DNA of 64,000 bases, taken from positions 634,946,585 to 635,010,584 of the forward strand of contig OX422210.1 of NCBI GenBank assembly GCA_949130495.1, in the 5' to 3' direction. The translations under genes and the position numbers were made by a program. Origin of the DNA: Sambucus nigra (Eukaryota > Streptophyta > Magnoliopsida > Dipsacales > Adoxaceae). Position 1 is the first letter of the stretch. Each line of letters begins with the position of its first letter. Positions 22,786 through 35,895 of this stretch are shown here, piece by piece. Below the pieces are notes generated by a model. That model was given only the letters and a program-made list of their open reading frames with translations, made no database searches and was not told where the DNA came from.

Positions 22786-24970
22786 CCTCTCTAAAGATGG
22801 GTCTCACATTCTTTTCAGCCTGGTGTCCCGAGTTACTTGAGATTCCATTCTTCTTATTCCTTAAAACCCAATCCTTCTTAAAATTAACCCACCTATATTC
22901 TCGTGGCTAACTTACTACTTCCTCCTAAAACAGTGTCACATGTCCTACTGGCCTTACTTCCTAATAACCCTAAGGTCGTTGTGTTTCCTACATACGTCGA
23001 ACGAGTACTATACTAACTATATCCCTAGTGCCCAAGACCTTTCTCAATTTCTCACATTTTCTCGGTTTCATGCGTGGGACGTCTCACAAAGTGAAATCCA
23101 AACAAGGAACTCTCCTGTTACACTATTACCTCGCATCATCAGTCATCAAGATATAACGGCCTAAGGCACACAATTGGGACCACTAAAAAATCCTATCATA
23201 AAGTAACATCTCTTCACTCCCAGCGTCGTTAAGGTTCATGCGTGGAGTGTCTCGTAAGCGAAATCCATACAAGGAACCCCTCTGATACACTACTACTTAA
23301 CTTTATCGATCGTGGAGATAAGTCAACATAAAATATGTAAAATAATAATTCTTACATACCTTAGACCATCTCTATAAAGTCTCAACCCGTATCCAGGTGA
23401 GATATAGTAGAACAACTAGTTCCACTCTGGAACTGCAGATACGATAGCCTTGCAATCATTAGCCTGCTATCGCTCCGACCAATAAAACATATTTATACTC
23501 GTATAACACATATAAAACGAGTAAGATAAACCAGGTATAACTTTAAAATATCAACACCCACTTTTACAGCGAATGAAGGAAAGTAGAACCTCGCTACCGC
23601 GAAAAAACATATAGATATACCCTCTATAATATAACTGATACTGCTACAAAGCTCAAATTACACACCCGAATCTAAGGTTAATAAAATACTATGACTCAAT
23701 CTTGCCACACAGAATACACCTCCCTCATCCGAGGTGGAACTACCAACAACATTCTTGCAAATTACCCTGGCTGCTCCAAATAGTTACCAGATACAGTACT
23801 CTAGTCTTGCCTGAACCAAAAACTACCTTAATCAATGCCTCATCTAGGCACCCTTTTTTGTCCTTTAACTCCTATCAGACAAAATCAAAGCGTGTGTTTC
23901 TACGTTCCACATCGCAATCGTTCCCCATCTCTGGCCACCCTGACCACGTTAAGGTTTTTAGCATCTCAGGCTTTATATCCTAGATCCTGACAATCACCCT
24001 CGTAGTTTCCTTAACTCTCCTAACAAAATAGAACATGATATCGATCTCAACTGTCTTATTTTAATGAATTCCCCGGGCAGATATCCACCAATGGGGTTTC
24101 ACGAACACGACTTCTCCATAAGTGTTAGCAACACTTACTAGTGAGCCTATTATTCCACTGAAGGGCTCTTTCTTCCTTGTACCTACCTTACTTCGGTGCA
24201 AGGTTTCCTTAACCCTATAACTCTTTATTCACGGTCGACCTCTGACCGATCCTCTTGTGAATACTTAAGAGTCTACATTCTCATCATTTCGAATATATCA
24301 AAGGAACTTGTTGTTAAAACCATCTACAAGGTTTCTCTATGAGCAAAACATCCTTCTCCTCCAAATATGGGGACTACCGTTCCCAGCATTTCAACATTAC
24401 TCCAATGGGTGAAAAATTTTCCTCAAATTTTCACATCAGGGCATTCCTATATCCTGCTCTAAGCCAAAGCTTCTGAGCCTTATACTTCCACCGAATGAAG
24501 TTACACTGCCTCCGCATGACTTAATTTCAACGTATGATCCTTACCAAGGACCTTTCAAACTTCAATTTAACTTCACTGGGTAATCCAAGTTTAGTACCAC
24601 CCTCTACTTGTAGCGGTACTTGGGAAACTATAGCTACTGTACTTAGTAGTCGCTGTAGCAATGTAATAAAATTCCATGAAGGGAGTGACCCCCGATGCGG
24701 TCCTCATCCCTGACTTCAGTTTACAGTTCTAACTGAGTCCCGTCTCCTGGTGCCCTCATAATGGCCTTCCCTAGTCTCCCTTCATCATTCAGCCTACGAA
24801 TCTCGGACGAATGGGTAAAATATTTACTAAAATCTTACATTATGGAAGGAGAACGAAATCTCACAAGAGGATTCAACAATCATAATCCTAAGGCTCTATG
24901 TCAAACCAAAAGCAAAGCTGAAAGCGTAGTAGTACGTCCGTACAGATTCCTAAGGACACTAGAACCTGAT
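22786..24970. other. Degenerate gypsy-3 internal region without recognisable gag or RT
   Basis: No RT motifs or gag knuckle could be read on the minus strand, although this is where they should lie. Part of it (about 23040-23340) instead resembles the two-copy LTR subrepeat at 381-690, so a fragment of another LTR was probably inserted or exchanged here. The last ~100 bp before the PBS (TCCTAAGGACACTAGAACC) match the leaders of gypsy-1 and gypsy-2. Confidence 0.5.
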
Positions 24971-24982
24971 GCTCTGATACCA
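24971..24982 (-). other. gypsy-3 primer-binding site (initiator Met-tRNA)
   Basis: The minus strand reads TGGTATCAGAGC, two bases inside the LTR end. This is the usual plant tRNA-iMet primer site. Confidence 0.9.
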
Positions 24983-24984
24983 TT

Positions 24985-26375
24985 TGTGACAACCCACTTA
25001 TTAAATAAGAGGTTGCCATCCCGATACTCCAATATTATACAGGAATCATAGATGGTCCATTCTTAGCATCACTGACGTGCAAATAAAATATGAGATAACT
25101 ACCAGTTATTTTAGAAAACGGATGTCAAATTTATTTGTAAGTTTAAATAAAACCATTTCGACAATCCAATTTATAAAAGACGATGGATAAAAAGAGGACG
25201 TATAATAGTTTAATTATCATACAAAAATATAATAACCGAATAAGCTGTCAGTTAACAGACCAATACAACGGTTACACCAACTATTACAAATAAATAGCAC
25301 GGTATATAAGCAAGTAAAAATCTTGGGCAAAATGCTCGAATGTCCAGACTGATCCTAATGAGAGTATAGAAAAGATGGATGCGTCTATAACAAAAATCCT
25401 ACAACATCCACAAAAATGCTCTACCTCCCTGACACTGAGAAGGAAGGATCATATCGGGCGCCCTTGCGGTGGAACACCTGAGCATAAAAGAGAACCATGC
25501 AAGAAAAAGAAAAATATAAATGGGCTAGGGCCCGATTTGATATGATACTAGTGCGAATAAAATGCATAAGAGTTATGATCACTAAACATCATAAACAAGA
25601 TGGATTCTCTCTTAAATAATAATCATCCTCACCTCTCAACTAAATACACATCCTAGCGTCATACTAAATCATTTTGAATTTAAACTTCCGGTTTAATAAG
25701 AAAAACAACTAAATTCTGTAATCATGCTTAACTTACAATAATGAGTATACATTAATGTAAGAGAATATAACTTAGTTTCACTTAATAATATTTCCTTTTC
25801 ACTTTTACATAATAGACTTCACAGTTCCATTTCTGATTAGGAAACTTATTCTAAAGAAATTGATTTATAAAATGTTTCACCATTTATAAAATACCACTTT
25901 CATAAGAATAGTTATAATCACAATATAACGATTCTAAGACCATCCTTCCAGGAGTCACCCCACTGGATGCGCCCCTAAATAGCTATCATCATACAGGGCT
26001 TAACACCAAGACAACCGGGGCATTCTAAATCGCATGACGTGAGAAACGGACATATACCTTCGATAGTGAGTCATAACCATACCCGGAATTATCTCACTTA
26101 CAAAAAATAACATCACAATATATAATAACCGGTCCTGTGGCCGAGGACTATATTCTCCCCACATTCACTGTCCAGGGGACATCACCTCATGCACGTAACT
26201 TCCCTTATGATAGCATTTAGAGAGGTATGTATATGCATTACAGGATTCACAAGTTATGCCAACTTAAAACATCCACTTTTTACGTTTTCAAAATCATTTA
26301 TTCTTAGCAATATCTGCCAATTTAAAATATGCATTTCTTATTCAGGAAGTCGTGTTATTAACAATATAAGCCACC
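24985..26375 (-). mobile_element. gypsy-3 right (5') LTR, first part
   Basis: It starts TGTGACAACCC and aligns with 14608-15996 of the left LTR. It is cut at 26371-26375 (CCACC) by the TR-GAG insertion and resumes at 43862 (CTGCC). The intact partner reads CTACC at this site (15991-15995), so each flank of the insertion has changed one base. Confidence 0.9.
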
Positions 26376-27631
26376 TAAGAGTGTGTGAGTGGCCCGATAT
26401 GTGTGTTTTCAACAAAACCAATTTTTCTTCGAAAAAGATCCAACTTTTAATTATGCACCAAACCAAGTTGTGAAATCCCAATTCTCACTTTAAACTAATT
26501 TTATCTTGATTAATCCTAAACATACATCTAGTGATTAAAGCAAGTAAAGTAAAGTAAAGAATACTCACAACGCTGGATGTACGAGGAAAAAACCCAAAAA
26601 CGGGAAAATAACCTCGGACGGCCCAAGCCAGACAATCACTATGAACAATGGTTTTACAAAGGCAGATTAGCCTTACACTAAGACTCGATCCCCACGAGTC
26701 TTGACGCTCCTTATGATCTTCAACCGTTCTTCAATAGTGCCCACGCAGAAATTACGTCTTCCACGATCTCTGTCCACAACACACGCATCCACGTATGTCT
26801 CGGTGTCCACCGATATGGCTTTAATACGTCTACGATGTCGAACACGATGTCCGTCACTTCTTCACCGCAAAACTCTTTGTGTTCAATGTGTAGAACAAAC
26901 AACTTTGGTGCAGCAAGATCACGTAAACATATAATAATGATAACTCGGATCTTTGCAAACTTTAAGGATGTGTTTATGCTTTGTAAACCTTAGAAAACAT
27001 ATGCAAACAAGGTTCTGGTTCGTAAAACTTTTTTTCAGAAAGCACACACACGAAATTATGATGCAAACACTGTTTAAATAGGATTTAAACGATGCCTCGA
27101 AAAACGTGTCGTTCGAATGACTTAAGCATGTCGTTCGCACGACATTGTATCTCGTTCGAACGAGATCCTGTGTCGCTCGAGCGACCTTCCAAAAGTTTGA
27201 CTTTCTTTGACTTTCAGATAAAAACGTCTCTTAACAAAGAGATTCAAATTAGTCAAACTCTATTTCGAGCTTATCATCATAAAACGAAGTTTAAACCATT
27301 AAAACACTTTTAAAACATTTAAAATTATTTTTCTATATAAAAATTACATCCTTATCTTTTATAAAATAATTCTGAGCACCATTAATTATACGCATTCATA
27401 CCTGAGTGATCTCGGAATGAAATTAACTTTGAAGACGAGTAAACTTGCACCAAATAAACATCGGCATGATTATTTCTTTGAAGCTTTGCCGTAACGTCTT
27501 CAATTTCTTCATAGACCAAGTGGGATCGTGACAAAATAAAATTCTCCCTGTGACATATTACAAACACAGTTTTGTTCATGAAATTAAGTCAAAATAATAC
27601 AGGGACTCAATTGAAAATTTATGTCCTTACA
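26376..27631 (-). mobile_element. TR-GAG left (3') LTR
   Basis: It runs from TAAGAGTGTGTGAG (first G mutated relative to TGAGAGTG in the partner) to ATGTCCTTACA, followed by the polypurine tract. The partner is 42605-43861. Confidence 0.9.
27108..27187. repeat. Palindrome cluster, TCGTTCGAACGA type (four boxes)
   Basis: Four 14-bp near-palindromes in about 80 bp: GTCGTTCGAATGAC, GTCGTTCGCACGAC, CTCGTTCGAACGAG and GTCGCTCGAGCGAC. The partner LTR carries the same set with different point changes at 43331-43409. Confidence 0.9.
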
Positions 27632-29276
27632 AATCTCCCCCTTTGACTATCCGGGACAAAACTAAACAGTGAAATGCCTAACCGGGCCGTCAAGCCGTAT
27701 GACGCCTAAATCCCATCCCATAAACCCAAAATAAAAAATACAGGACACGGACTAATATATGTAGCACCGAAAAGCATGAACTGTCTGAATGTGATGTAGA
27801 CTTGAAATCTCAAATCGCTGAAGCATACCTACACACATGAAATAGACAAACAAATACCAAGTGAAGTATGGAGGAACAAATGAAACCAATTTATATATTC
27901 AATACGAACATATCATTTGAATTTTGTGAGCAATTATTTGATACCAATTTGAAACAAATATCATAAAGAAGCGCTCAACACATCTCCCCCTACATCACAT
28001 ACCAAATCTCTCCCCCTTTTTGTCTCGAATAGACAATCCGGTGAAAAGATAAACCTATATGAAATATCTAGCATGAGAATATGATACCCAAATAAATCAA
28101 GTTGATACCAATTTTGAAAAAATGAAAATCGCTAGATAAACATGAAACAACCAGCTAAATATGATCAAGAGGTGACTAATCAGAAGCTAGTAAACCAATG
28201 AATCACACAAAGAGTATACCAGTCAAATCAAGTGGGATAAACAGACATATATGCAAAATACCAATTTGGAACATAAAAGAACCTGCATATAAACCAGATA
28301 GTCCAGAAATGCTTCCCGCAGTACCAAAGAAATGTCAAATTAAGCCAGAGGACTACAAACCATCAGAAGGCATTTTTCATCATGTCGTTCGAATGAGCCA
28401 GGGACTTCGCTCAAACGAGATGAGGAAGTCTCTCGAACGAAGTACAAAAGTCGTTCGCGCGAGATGCAATATCGTTAGAACGACTTCGCGCGACCTCCCA
28501 AATTTCCCAGTTTCCTAGAAATATTATAAAGTATTGCCCAGTGAAAAAATCTCCATAAACAAATTCCAGGAAGGGACTGACAGAAGCAAAATAGTGTTAA
28601 AACAGTAGGCTTTTCACACAAAACGCAAAAACTCATTAAAACTAAAAATGTGAGTTACATGCAAACATAGTACCGATGTGCTCATACATGGACATGGAAT
28701 GAATGGGCGCGAAACTACCACAAATGAGTCACAATTCCAACACATCGAAACGATCAAGAAGCTCTAATTGATAGCGATAAATCATCAAACTTTATCATAT
28801 CCAAATGACAATTAAAGTATGAGCCTAATGAACTAAACATACTACATGCACACAAATCTAGAATTTTGACGATTCTACAAACAATAGGGTCAAATTGCAA
28901 TGTTTTAACATTAGGATTAGTTGTGCAAACCCGTTTAAATTTTCTCCAACCAAACACCCTCATATATATAAAAAATTTCAAGTTCTTTTGAGGTTTCTAG
29001 TATTCTCAACTTAGTGAAAGTCTTATTGGCCCTTTTCTTAGCATCTTGCTTTTTCTTTTTGGTCTCTTTTTAAACGGTGGCTTTCACGATGAGCCAATTT
29101 TGAACTCTCGCAACCCTTTCCCGTGAATCACTCATCATTTTTTTTAACCAATTTTAAATCCTCACGGTAAACGGTTATTATATGCACACTTCTCCTTAAG
29201 TCTACTTACGCATAGATGACAAGATTGAGATAAGAACGCCTCACCAAATTCAAATATAAAAGAGAAGTCAAACATC
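27632..29276. other. TR-GAG internal non-coding part, 3' side
   Basis: It begins with the polypurine tract and has no supported reading frame. CTCCCCCTTTTTGTCTCG at about 28011 is a further tract-like segment. A second TCGTTCGAACGA-type palindrome cluster lies at 28382-28496. It ends at the gypsy-1 TSD ACATC (29272-29276). Confidence 0.7.
28382..28496. repeat. Palindrome cluster, TCGTTCGAACGA type, in the TR-GAG interior
   Basis: Boxes include GTCGTTCGAATGAG, TCTCTCGAACGAAG, GTCGTTCGCGCGAGAT and ATCGTTAGAACGAC. Unlike the others, this cluster is outside an LTR. Confidence 0.8.
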
Positions 29277-32200
29277 GGTGACACCCCGCCTAATTAAATA
29301 CCGGGCGATCACTCCTTTATTAAATTAAAATCAAGGTGTGCAGTTGGTTCATTCTTAGCATCACTGTCGTCAAAATAAAATTTCCAATTTAAACACCCTA
29401 AATAATTAAGCTAAGTGTCAAAACCATTTTAGATATTTCTTTCCAAATTTTATTCAAAACTATTATTTTAAAACTTTACATAATTCTCACAATTTAAAGA
29501 ATCACATGACAATTATCCTGTAACTTATAATCCCAAAGAGTTAAACATTCAACAAATAAATCCCAACATTAAAACTTAAAGTAAAAACATCCTGACAGTA
29601 ATAAAAATCCAAAGTGTAAATACTGGAAATAAATGAATTACAATATCCGACAAAACAACTAAATAATGGAAAGGGCGACACATGCCCAAATGATAAAATT
29701 AATGCTAGGAGTGGAATCCAGAAATGAGATCGTCTAAGCAAGAGGCCTGCAACTCCCATTTAAGCTACAGCGCGCTCCTTCCAAAGGATCCTATGCAAGA
29801 CGCCCCTGTGGCTGGGCACCTGTAATATATACATATATATACAAGAGAGAAAAGAAAATGGAAACGGGTCAGAGCCCGATTGTAAAAACGATTTAAAATT
29901 TGTTTAGCAAGTATTTAAAATGTTTACTGACCAATGCAACAACATATTAGTGCGACACTCCCTTGAGAAATTCTCACCTCTCTTCTAATGTGCACGCCTA
30001 TCGTACTAACCTTCCCAACGGTTTAACTTATCTTATCTTATGTCGCTCGTAAGATTTAAACTGACAATTTCAACGGTTTAAGAGGTTAATTTCAATTAAC
30101 ATCAAAGTTCTCATTTAACCATATTTACTTAATAGAGTCTCTTGGCAATATATTATACTTTTCAAATTCCTATTCTCAATTTGAAATAAGTAATCATTTA
30201 TTACTTACCAAAAACACAGTAGGTAGTTCCCGAATTCCAGAATTTAGGTATATATATTAAACACTCATATAATAAATATATTCTAACGGCACCCCACATA
30301 ATAATTATGGTGCGGGAATACTCTGCTATCCAGTCCTCGTACCACTCGTACTAAGGGAAATACAAGTTCGGAATCACTCTCGAACTGTATTAATACAAAC
30401 ACAAACAACATTGAGGCGAAGCATAGATTCCAGGTCTCTAAGAGTTCAGCACATGCCCCCACGTCTCTTAGGACCGTCTGAACTATCAATTCGATATCCT
30501 GTACCGAAGGATTTATATCTTCTAGGGCACGAGTCAATATCCCCAATAAAGGTCCCATCGAGATAAGACTGTCCCAGCGCGGTAACCTCGGGGATAACAA
30601 GTAGCGCGGGCATGATTTTCACACGTATATAGTATATGCATAAACACAGTCATTTAAATATACCACTATTTCCATATCAAATTTAGGTTCATCTCATAAC
30701 CCATAATTATGACATTTGTCCATATTATTCGTTATTTAGTTATCACGTATAACGTTTTCTTCTTTTCTTAATATGTGGGATTATTCCAACTTATCAAGTG
30801 ACACTTGTGAATCTCTATACTCCCAAGTGTGATTTCAGTAGGTACTCATTTATTTTTCAACGTAACTATCCTACGCGTCTCTTTCTTTAATACATAGTCC
30901 CATCGTCCCTTTCATGTAAACATCCCCGAAAATGTGAATCTCGTCTTACATTAAAGATTTCATATTTTTAATAAGTCCAACTGGTCTTCTTAACTCCCAA
31001 AATATTTTATTAAGGATGTCCAAGGATTATTCCTTATTTAAATTGAATTCACCTATTTAGAAGGGGAAATGTAAGTCTTCCATGAGGGGTCGATCGATCG
31101 AGGCCAGGTGTTCGATCGATCGAACCATCGATCGATCGATGATCTATGATCGATCGATCGATCAAGCAGGTATGGCTAATTCTGCAGAAATCCAGTTACG
31201 GGTTCTATCATCCAACCTCATCCAAATCCAGATTTTTAACACCCAAACTCCCAGAAATTTGTACTACAACCATTATAAACCCAAACTAGCAATCTTCTAA
31301 GTAAAGCATGTGAATTTTCATCGATATCCAAGAATTAAAGGGCCAAAACTTATATCAATTTCATGAACTATAGAAATTTCTTTAACTTTGTTCTAATCAA
31401 CCTTTTTCTAGAATTTTTACTTCTAATCCATCATAAATCCGTGGTTCAACCTCTATATATGAAGGGGATTTCCAGATTATCATTTATATCATTACTACAT
31501 GCAATTTTCCTATCTCCAACATGAGTTTTCTTCTATGAAACTCATCCTAATCAACTTTAGACTAACATGAATGATGCATTAACGAAATTAAGTAATATAA
31601 ATACTTGCCTGGGGATTTTTGGTCTCTGATTTGTGATGAATTCAGTGTGGTTATGATCCTTGCGACGTGATCTATCGTTTGGCGGCGACGGCGGCGCAAA
31701 CGGAGGAGTTTTCGGTCTAGAACACCTTGACAAGTCCTCTCATTCCCTCTCCTATGGCCGTCACTTGTCTTTGGTTGTGTTAACCCTAGGAGACAACCAT
31801 AGGCATCTGATATAACCCTTGTAAATTCGTGGGTTTAATTATCCAAAATTTTAAAATGTCCAAAACACCCTCCCGGGGTACTAATTAAGCCTAAAAATGT
31901 CCCGAGACCCAAACTAAACCCCCGGATACACTTTTCTGACTATGTCGACCCTTTCGTACACTTTGGCGCACTCAAAACGACCATACGAGCAACTTATAAT
32001 TTATTCACTTTTATTGATCAATATTTAGTCCCGACACGACACAGGCGTGTCCCGACTTAAATTTTCAAAATTATCATTTTATTCAGCCGTGACATTTAAT
32101 AGAACCAATATCATATATTACTTTGCTCATTAGTAATATTCAACATGTTTCCCATACTTACTAACTCACATCGCGTTAGTAATTATTAAAAATAATTAAT

Positions 32201-32284
32201 TTCCGAATTTATATTAAATTAATATCTCACATTAAATTTAATAAATCCCCAAATTTTGAAAGCATAGAAATACGGGATATTACA
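29277..32284 (-). mobile_element. gypsy-1 left (3') LTR
   Basis: It starts GGTGACACCCCGCC (first T mutated relative to TGTGACACCCC in the partner) and ends GGGATATTACA. The palindrome cluster is at 31089-31165, and the 3' LTR signals are at 29799-29820 and 29865-29878. It has about 17 bp (around 30615-30635) that the partner lacks. Confidence 0.93.
31089..31165. repeat. Palindrome cluster, TCGATCGATCGA type
   Basis: Four boxes: TCGATCGATCGA, TTCGATCGATCGAA, ATCGATCGATCGAT and GATCGATCGATCGATC, the last continuing AAGCAGG. It is about 1.12-1.20 kb from the LTR start. The partner cluster at 38957-39032 has one changed base in the first box. Confidence 0.9.
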
Positions 32285-32339
32285 TACTTCCCCCCTAATA
32301 ACGGAATTTCGTCCCAAAATTCAAAAAATAAGGCATACC

Positions 32340-33880
32340 TGGTAAGAATAAATCTGAGTATCTCTCTCACATATCTGCCTCGCGCTCCCAGGTGGACTCC
32401 TCCACATTATGATGCTCCCACTGGATCCGTACAAGTGGAACTACCTTCGACCTCAATCTTCTCTCGCTATGGTCTAGGATAGCCACTGGTCTCTCCTCGT
32501 AAGAGCTGTCAGGCTGTAAGTCTATCTCTTCTATCGCGATGTGGGTGTGGGCCATATCATCCCGAAGGAATCGTTTCAACGACGAGATGTGGAATACATC
32601 GTGGATGCGATGTAGACGCTCTGGCAGTCCCAATCTGTATGCTACCGGCTCGATCCTCTCAATAATGGGAAATGGTCCCACGTATCTCGGGGCCAATTTC
32701 CCTTTCTTCCCGAACCTCATCACTCCTTTCATAGGAGATACACGTAGTAATACTTTATCCCCACATTAAACTCCCGGAAGAACCATTTCGCATCGGCGTA
32801 GCTTTTCTGCCTGTCCTGGGCTACCCGAATGCGACTCCTAATAATCTCAATCCTCGCGAAGGTTTCCTGAATCACCTCTGGTCCAAGAAACTTGTTATCC
32901 CCCACCTCTAGCCAACACGTTGGGGAACGACAAGGCCTGCCATACAAAGCCTCGAATGGAGCCATGCCAATCGTGAACTAATAAGAGTTATTATAAGCGA
33001 ACTCCACCAGTGGAAGATGTGTCTCCCAACCTCCTCCAAAGTCAAGGACACACATGCGTAGCATATCCTCCAACATCTGATTAGTACGCTTTGTTTGTCC
33101 ATTTGTCTGTGGGTGATAAGTTGAACTAATCCTCAACTCTGTACCCATAGCCTTCTGAAAGCTCTCCCAGAAACGCGATACGAAGATCTTATCTCTATCT
33201 GACACAATATTCAGGGGCACCCCATGTAATCTAACAATCTCAGTAATAAACAACTGAGCATACTGACCCATGGTATAGTCCGTTCGCACCGACAAAAAAT
33301 GATCCACCTTGGTCAAACGGTCCACAATTACCCAGATGGAGTCGTGGCCCCGCTGTGATGTAGGCAATCCTGTAATAAAATCCATAGAAATACTCTCCCA
33401 CTTCCACGTGGGTATTTCCAATGGCTGAAGCAACCCTGACGGTTTCTGATGGTTCACCTTTACCAGTTGGCAAGTAGAACTCTTGGACACGAACTCAACA
33501 ATGTCCTTTTTCATCCCACTCCACCAGTATTGCCGCCTCATATCCTGGTACATCTTATCTCCTCCATGATGTACCACAAATCGAGACCCGTGAGACTGGG
33601 TCATCACTACATGACGTAAGTTTGCTCCTTCTGGGACCACCAATCTCCCATTAAACCTCAAAACCCCATCAGAACTAACAGAATAAGACTCAGCACCCTC
33701 GGCTAAAAGTTGTACAATCTTCTCCTGGCAAAATGGGTCTGCGGCTTGTGCCTGTATTACCCTCGTAACAATCTCGGGTGTCACTGTCATGACAGATATA
33801 AAGGAACGGGCTACTGCATCCTGGTGACCTAACTCTTTCCACTTTGCTTTCTAGACGTTCTCTACGTCGTCTACCGGTCT
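32340..33880 (-). pseudogene. gypsy-1 integrase and chromodomain
   Basis: The frame from 33790 down contains a zinc-binding HHCC region, beginning around HGGDKMYQDMRRQYWW and CQLVKVNH. The catalytic core follows with Asp in SMDFITGLP and Asp in IVSDRDKIF, then HPQTNGQTKRTNQ, where the third catalytic residue is Lys instead of the expected Glu. A TAG (32978-32980) replaces Gln before FTIGMAPFEALYGRPCRSP. One lost G near 32762 shifts the frame before VSPMKG. The C-terminal part (32732-32367) has [21 protein letters not shown] and a chromodomain with [19 protein letters not shown] and ESTWERE, ending at a TGA that replaces Arg. Confidence 0.93.
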
Positions 33881-35895
33881 ACGGCTCAACGCATCAGCAA
33901 CTACGTTGGCCTCCCTGGATGGTATTGTATGTCAAACTTATAGTCCTTCACAAACTCTAACCACCTGCGCTGACGCATATTCAACTCTCTCTGAGTGAAC
34001 AGGTACTGCAGTGACTTGTCATATGTGAACAGTCAAAATTTTTCCCCCAATAAATAGTGCCTCCATATTCTCAACGCAAAAACGACTACTGCTAACTCTA
34101 GGTCGTGTGTGGGGTAGTTCTTCTCGTGCGGCTTAAGCTTGCGGGAGGTAAAAGCTATAGCCTTCTCATCCTACTGAAGTACTCCCCCAACTCCCCGTAA
34201 ACAAGCATCAGTGTAAACCAGGTACTCCACGCCCGGTTTAGGTAAAGCAAGAACTGGTGCTGAAGTAAGCTTGTCTTTCAGTTCATTGAAAGCCAATTGG
34301 CAAGCATCATCCCATACATATGGTACCCCCTTGCGAGTCAGGTTCGTTAATGGACCCGCTATTTTGGAGAACCCGGGGATGAATATCCTGTAGTATTCGG
34401 CTAACCCCAAGAAACTTTGTACTTTCATCGATGTCGTGGGCTGTCCCCACTCCCTTACCACTGACACTTTACTCGGGTCGACTGTTATCCCTTGTTCAGA
34501 AACAACATGTCCTAAGAACTGCACTTCACGTAACCAGAACCCGCACTTCTCGTACTTAGCATACAGCTGATGCTCTCGTAGAGTTTGAAGAACCTGCCTC
34601 AAGTGCTCGGCATGCTCCTCCTCGGAGGGTGAATATATCAGAATGTCATCTATGAAGACGATGACAAACTGATCCAAAAACTCTCTGAACACTCGGTCCA
34701 TCAAGTCCATGAATACGGCTGGAGCATTTGTGAGTCCAAATGGCATTACTCTGAACTCATAGGACCCATATCTCATCAAGAAAGCAGTTTTTGAAACATC
34801 ATGCTCCCTATTACGTAGTTGATGGTACCATGGCCTCAGATCTATCTTCGAAAAGAAAGTTGCTCCCCTCAGCTGGTCGAACAGATAATCGATTCGAGGC
34901 AGCGGATACTTGTTCCGTATCGTGACCTTATTCAGCTCCCAGTAGTCCACACATAGCCTCAGTGAACCATCTCTCTTTTTCATAAACAAAACTAGAGCGC
35001 CCCAAGGTGAGGTACTCCTGCGAATGAAGCCCTGACCTAATAGCTTCTCTATCTGATCTAGTATCTCTCGCATCTCTGCCGGATCCATACGGTATGGAGC
35101 GCTCGCTATAGGTCGAGTATCCGGTAATAAATCTATAACAAAGTCTATCTTACGACTGGGGGGTAGGCCTGGTATCTCCTGAAATACGTCGAAATACTCA
35201 CGAACAACTGGGATCGAGTCTAAGGGAACCATAATCTCCTTAGAGGTATCCTCCTCTATGTAATACAAATGAGCGGTCGAGCCTCCCTCTGGGCGAGGCA
35301 TCGCCACTACAAACATCTCTTGCCCCGGAATGGCAAAAATAATACTCCCACCAAAACAATCTATCATGGCTCTGTAAGCTGCGAGCCAATTCATACCGAT
35401 AATAACATCATGCTCATGCATATCTAAGACTAACATGTCTACTGGTAATACCAAGCTACCAATCTCTACCCCCACACCCCGACATATAAAGAAAATTAGC
35501 GATCCATTTCCCAATGGTGAGTCTACACACATCACAGTGCTCTCTGCTGTGGCTAGTAACCCTAAGGCCTTCGCAAAATGGGTAGCTATAAAATAGTGCG
35601 TCGCCCCAGTATCAAATAAAACCCGACCCACAGTACCATGGATAGTAAACGTAACCTCAATCGTGGGTGGTGCCTGTGGAGCTGCTGCCTGGTGGACGTT
35701 ATAGACACGTTCGTACTGTAACTTCCCCTGCTGCACCGGAGCGGCTGGAATGGCTGGTAGGGCTGGTACCTGAGCTGGTGCTAGGAGGGCGGCTGGAAAA
35801 AGTGGCCTCTGTGGCTCATTACGGGCACCCTGCTGCTGTGGGGCCCTATCACCCTCTGGACAATCCTGGCGCATATGCCCATGCTTGCCGCACAC
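33881..35895 (-). pseudogene. gypsy-1 protease, reverse transcriptase and RNase H
   Basis: The 35895-34171 frame opens with [11 protein letters not shown], the end of the gag knuckle. The retropepsin motif [10 protein letters not shown] comes next. The RT follows, with [45 protein letters not shown] and the catalytic [10 protein letters not shown]. RNase H then starts ([14 protein letters not shown]) and is stopped by TAG at 34171-34173 in place of Gln. The remaining RNase H can be read down to about 33911, where one base is missing relative to gypsy-2 (the HPGKANVV segment). Confidence 0.93.

Noticed and set aside
27108..27187. TTCGAA boxes as heat-shock elements
   Set aside because: Heat-shock elements need TTC and GAA separated by two bases; here they abut.
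30283..30600. 105-residue frame, repeated at 38143-38484, as a conserved protein
   Set aside because: Both copies lie at the same place in the two LTRs of gypsy-1, so the conservation reflects LTR duplication, not coding constraint.
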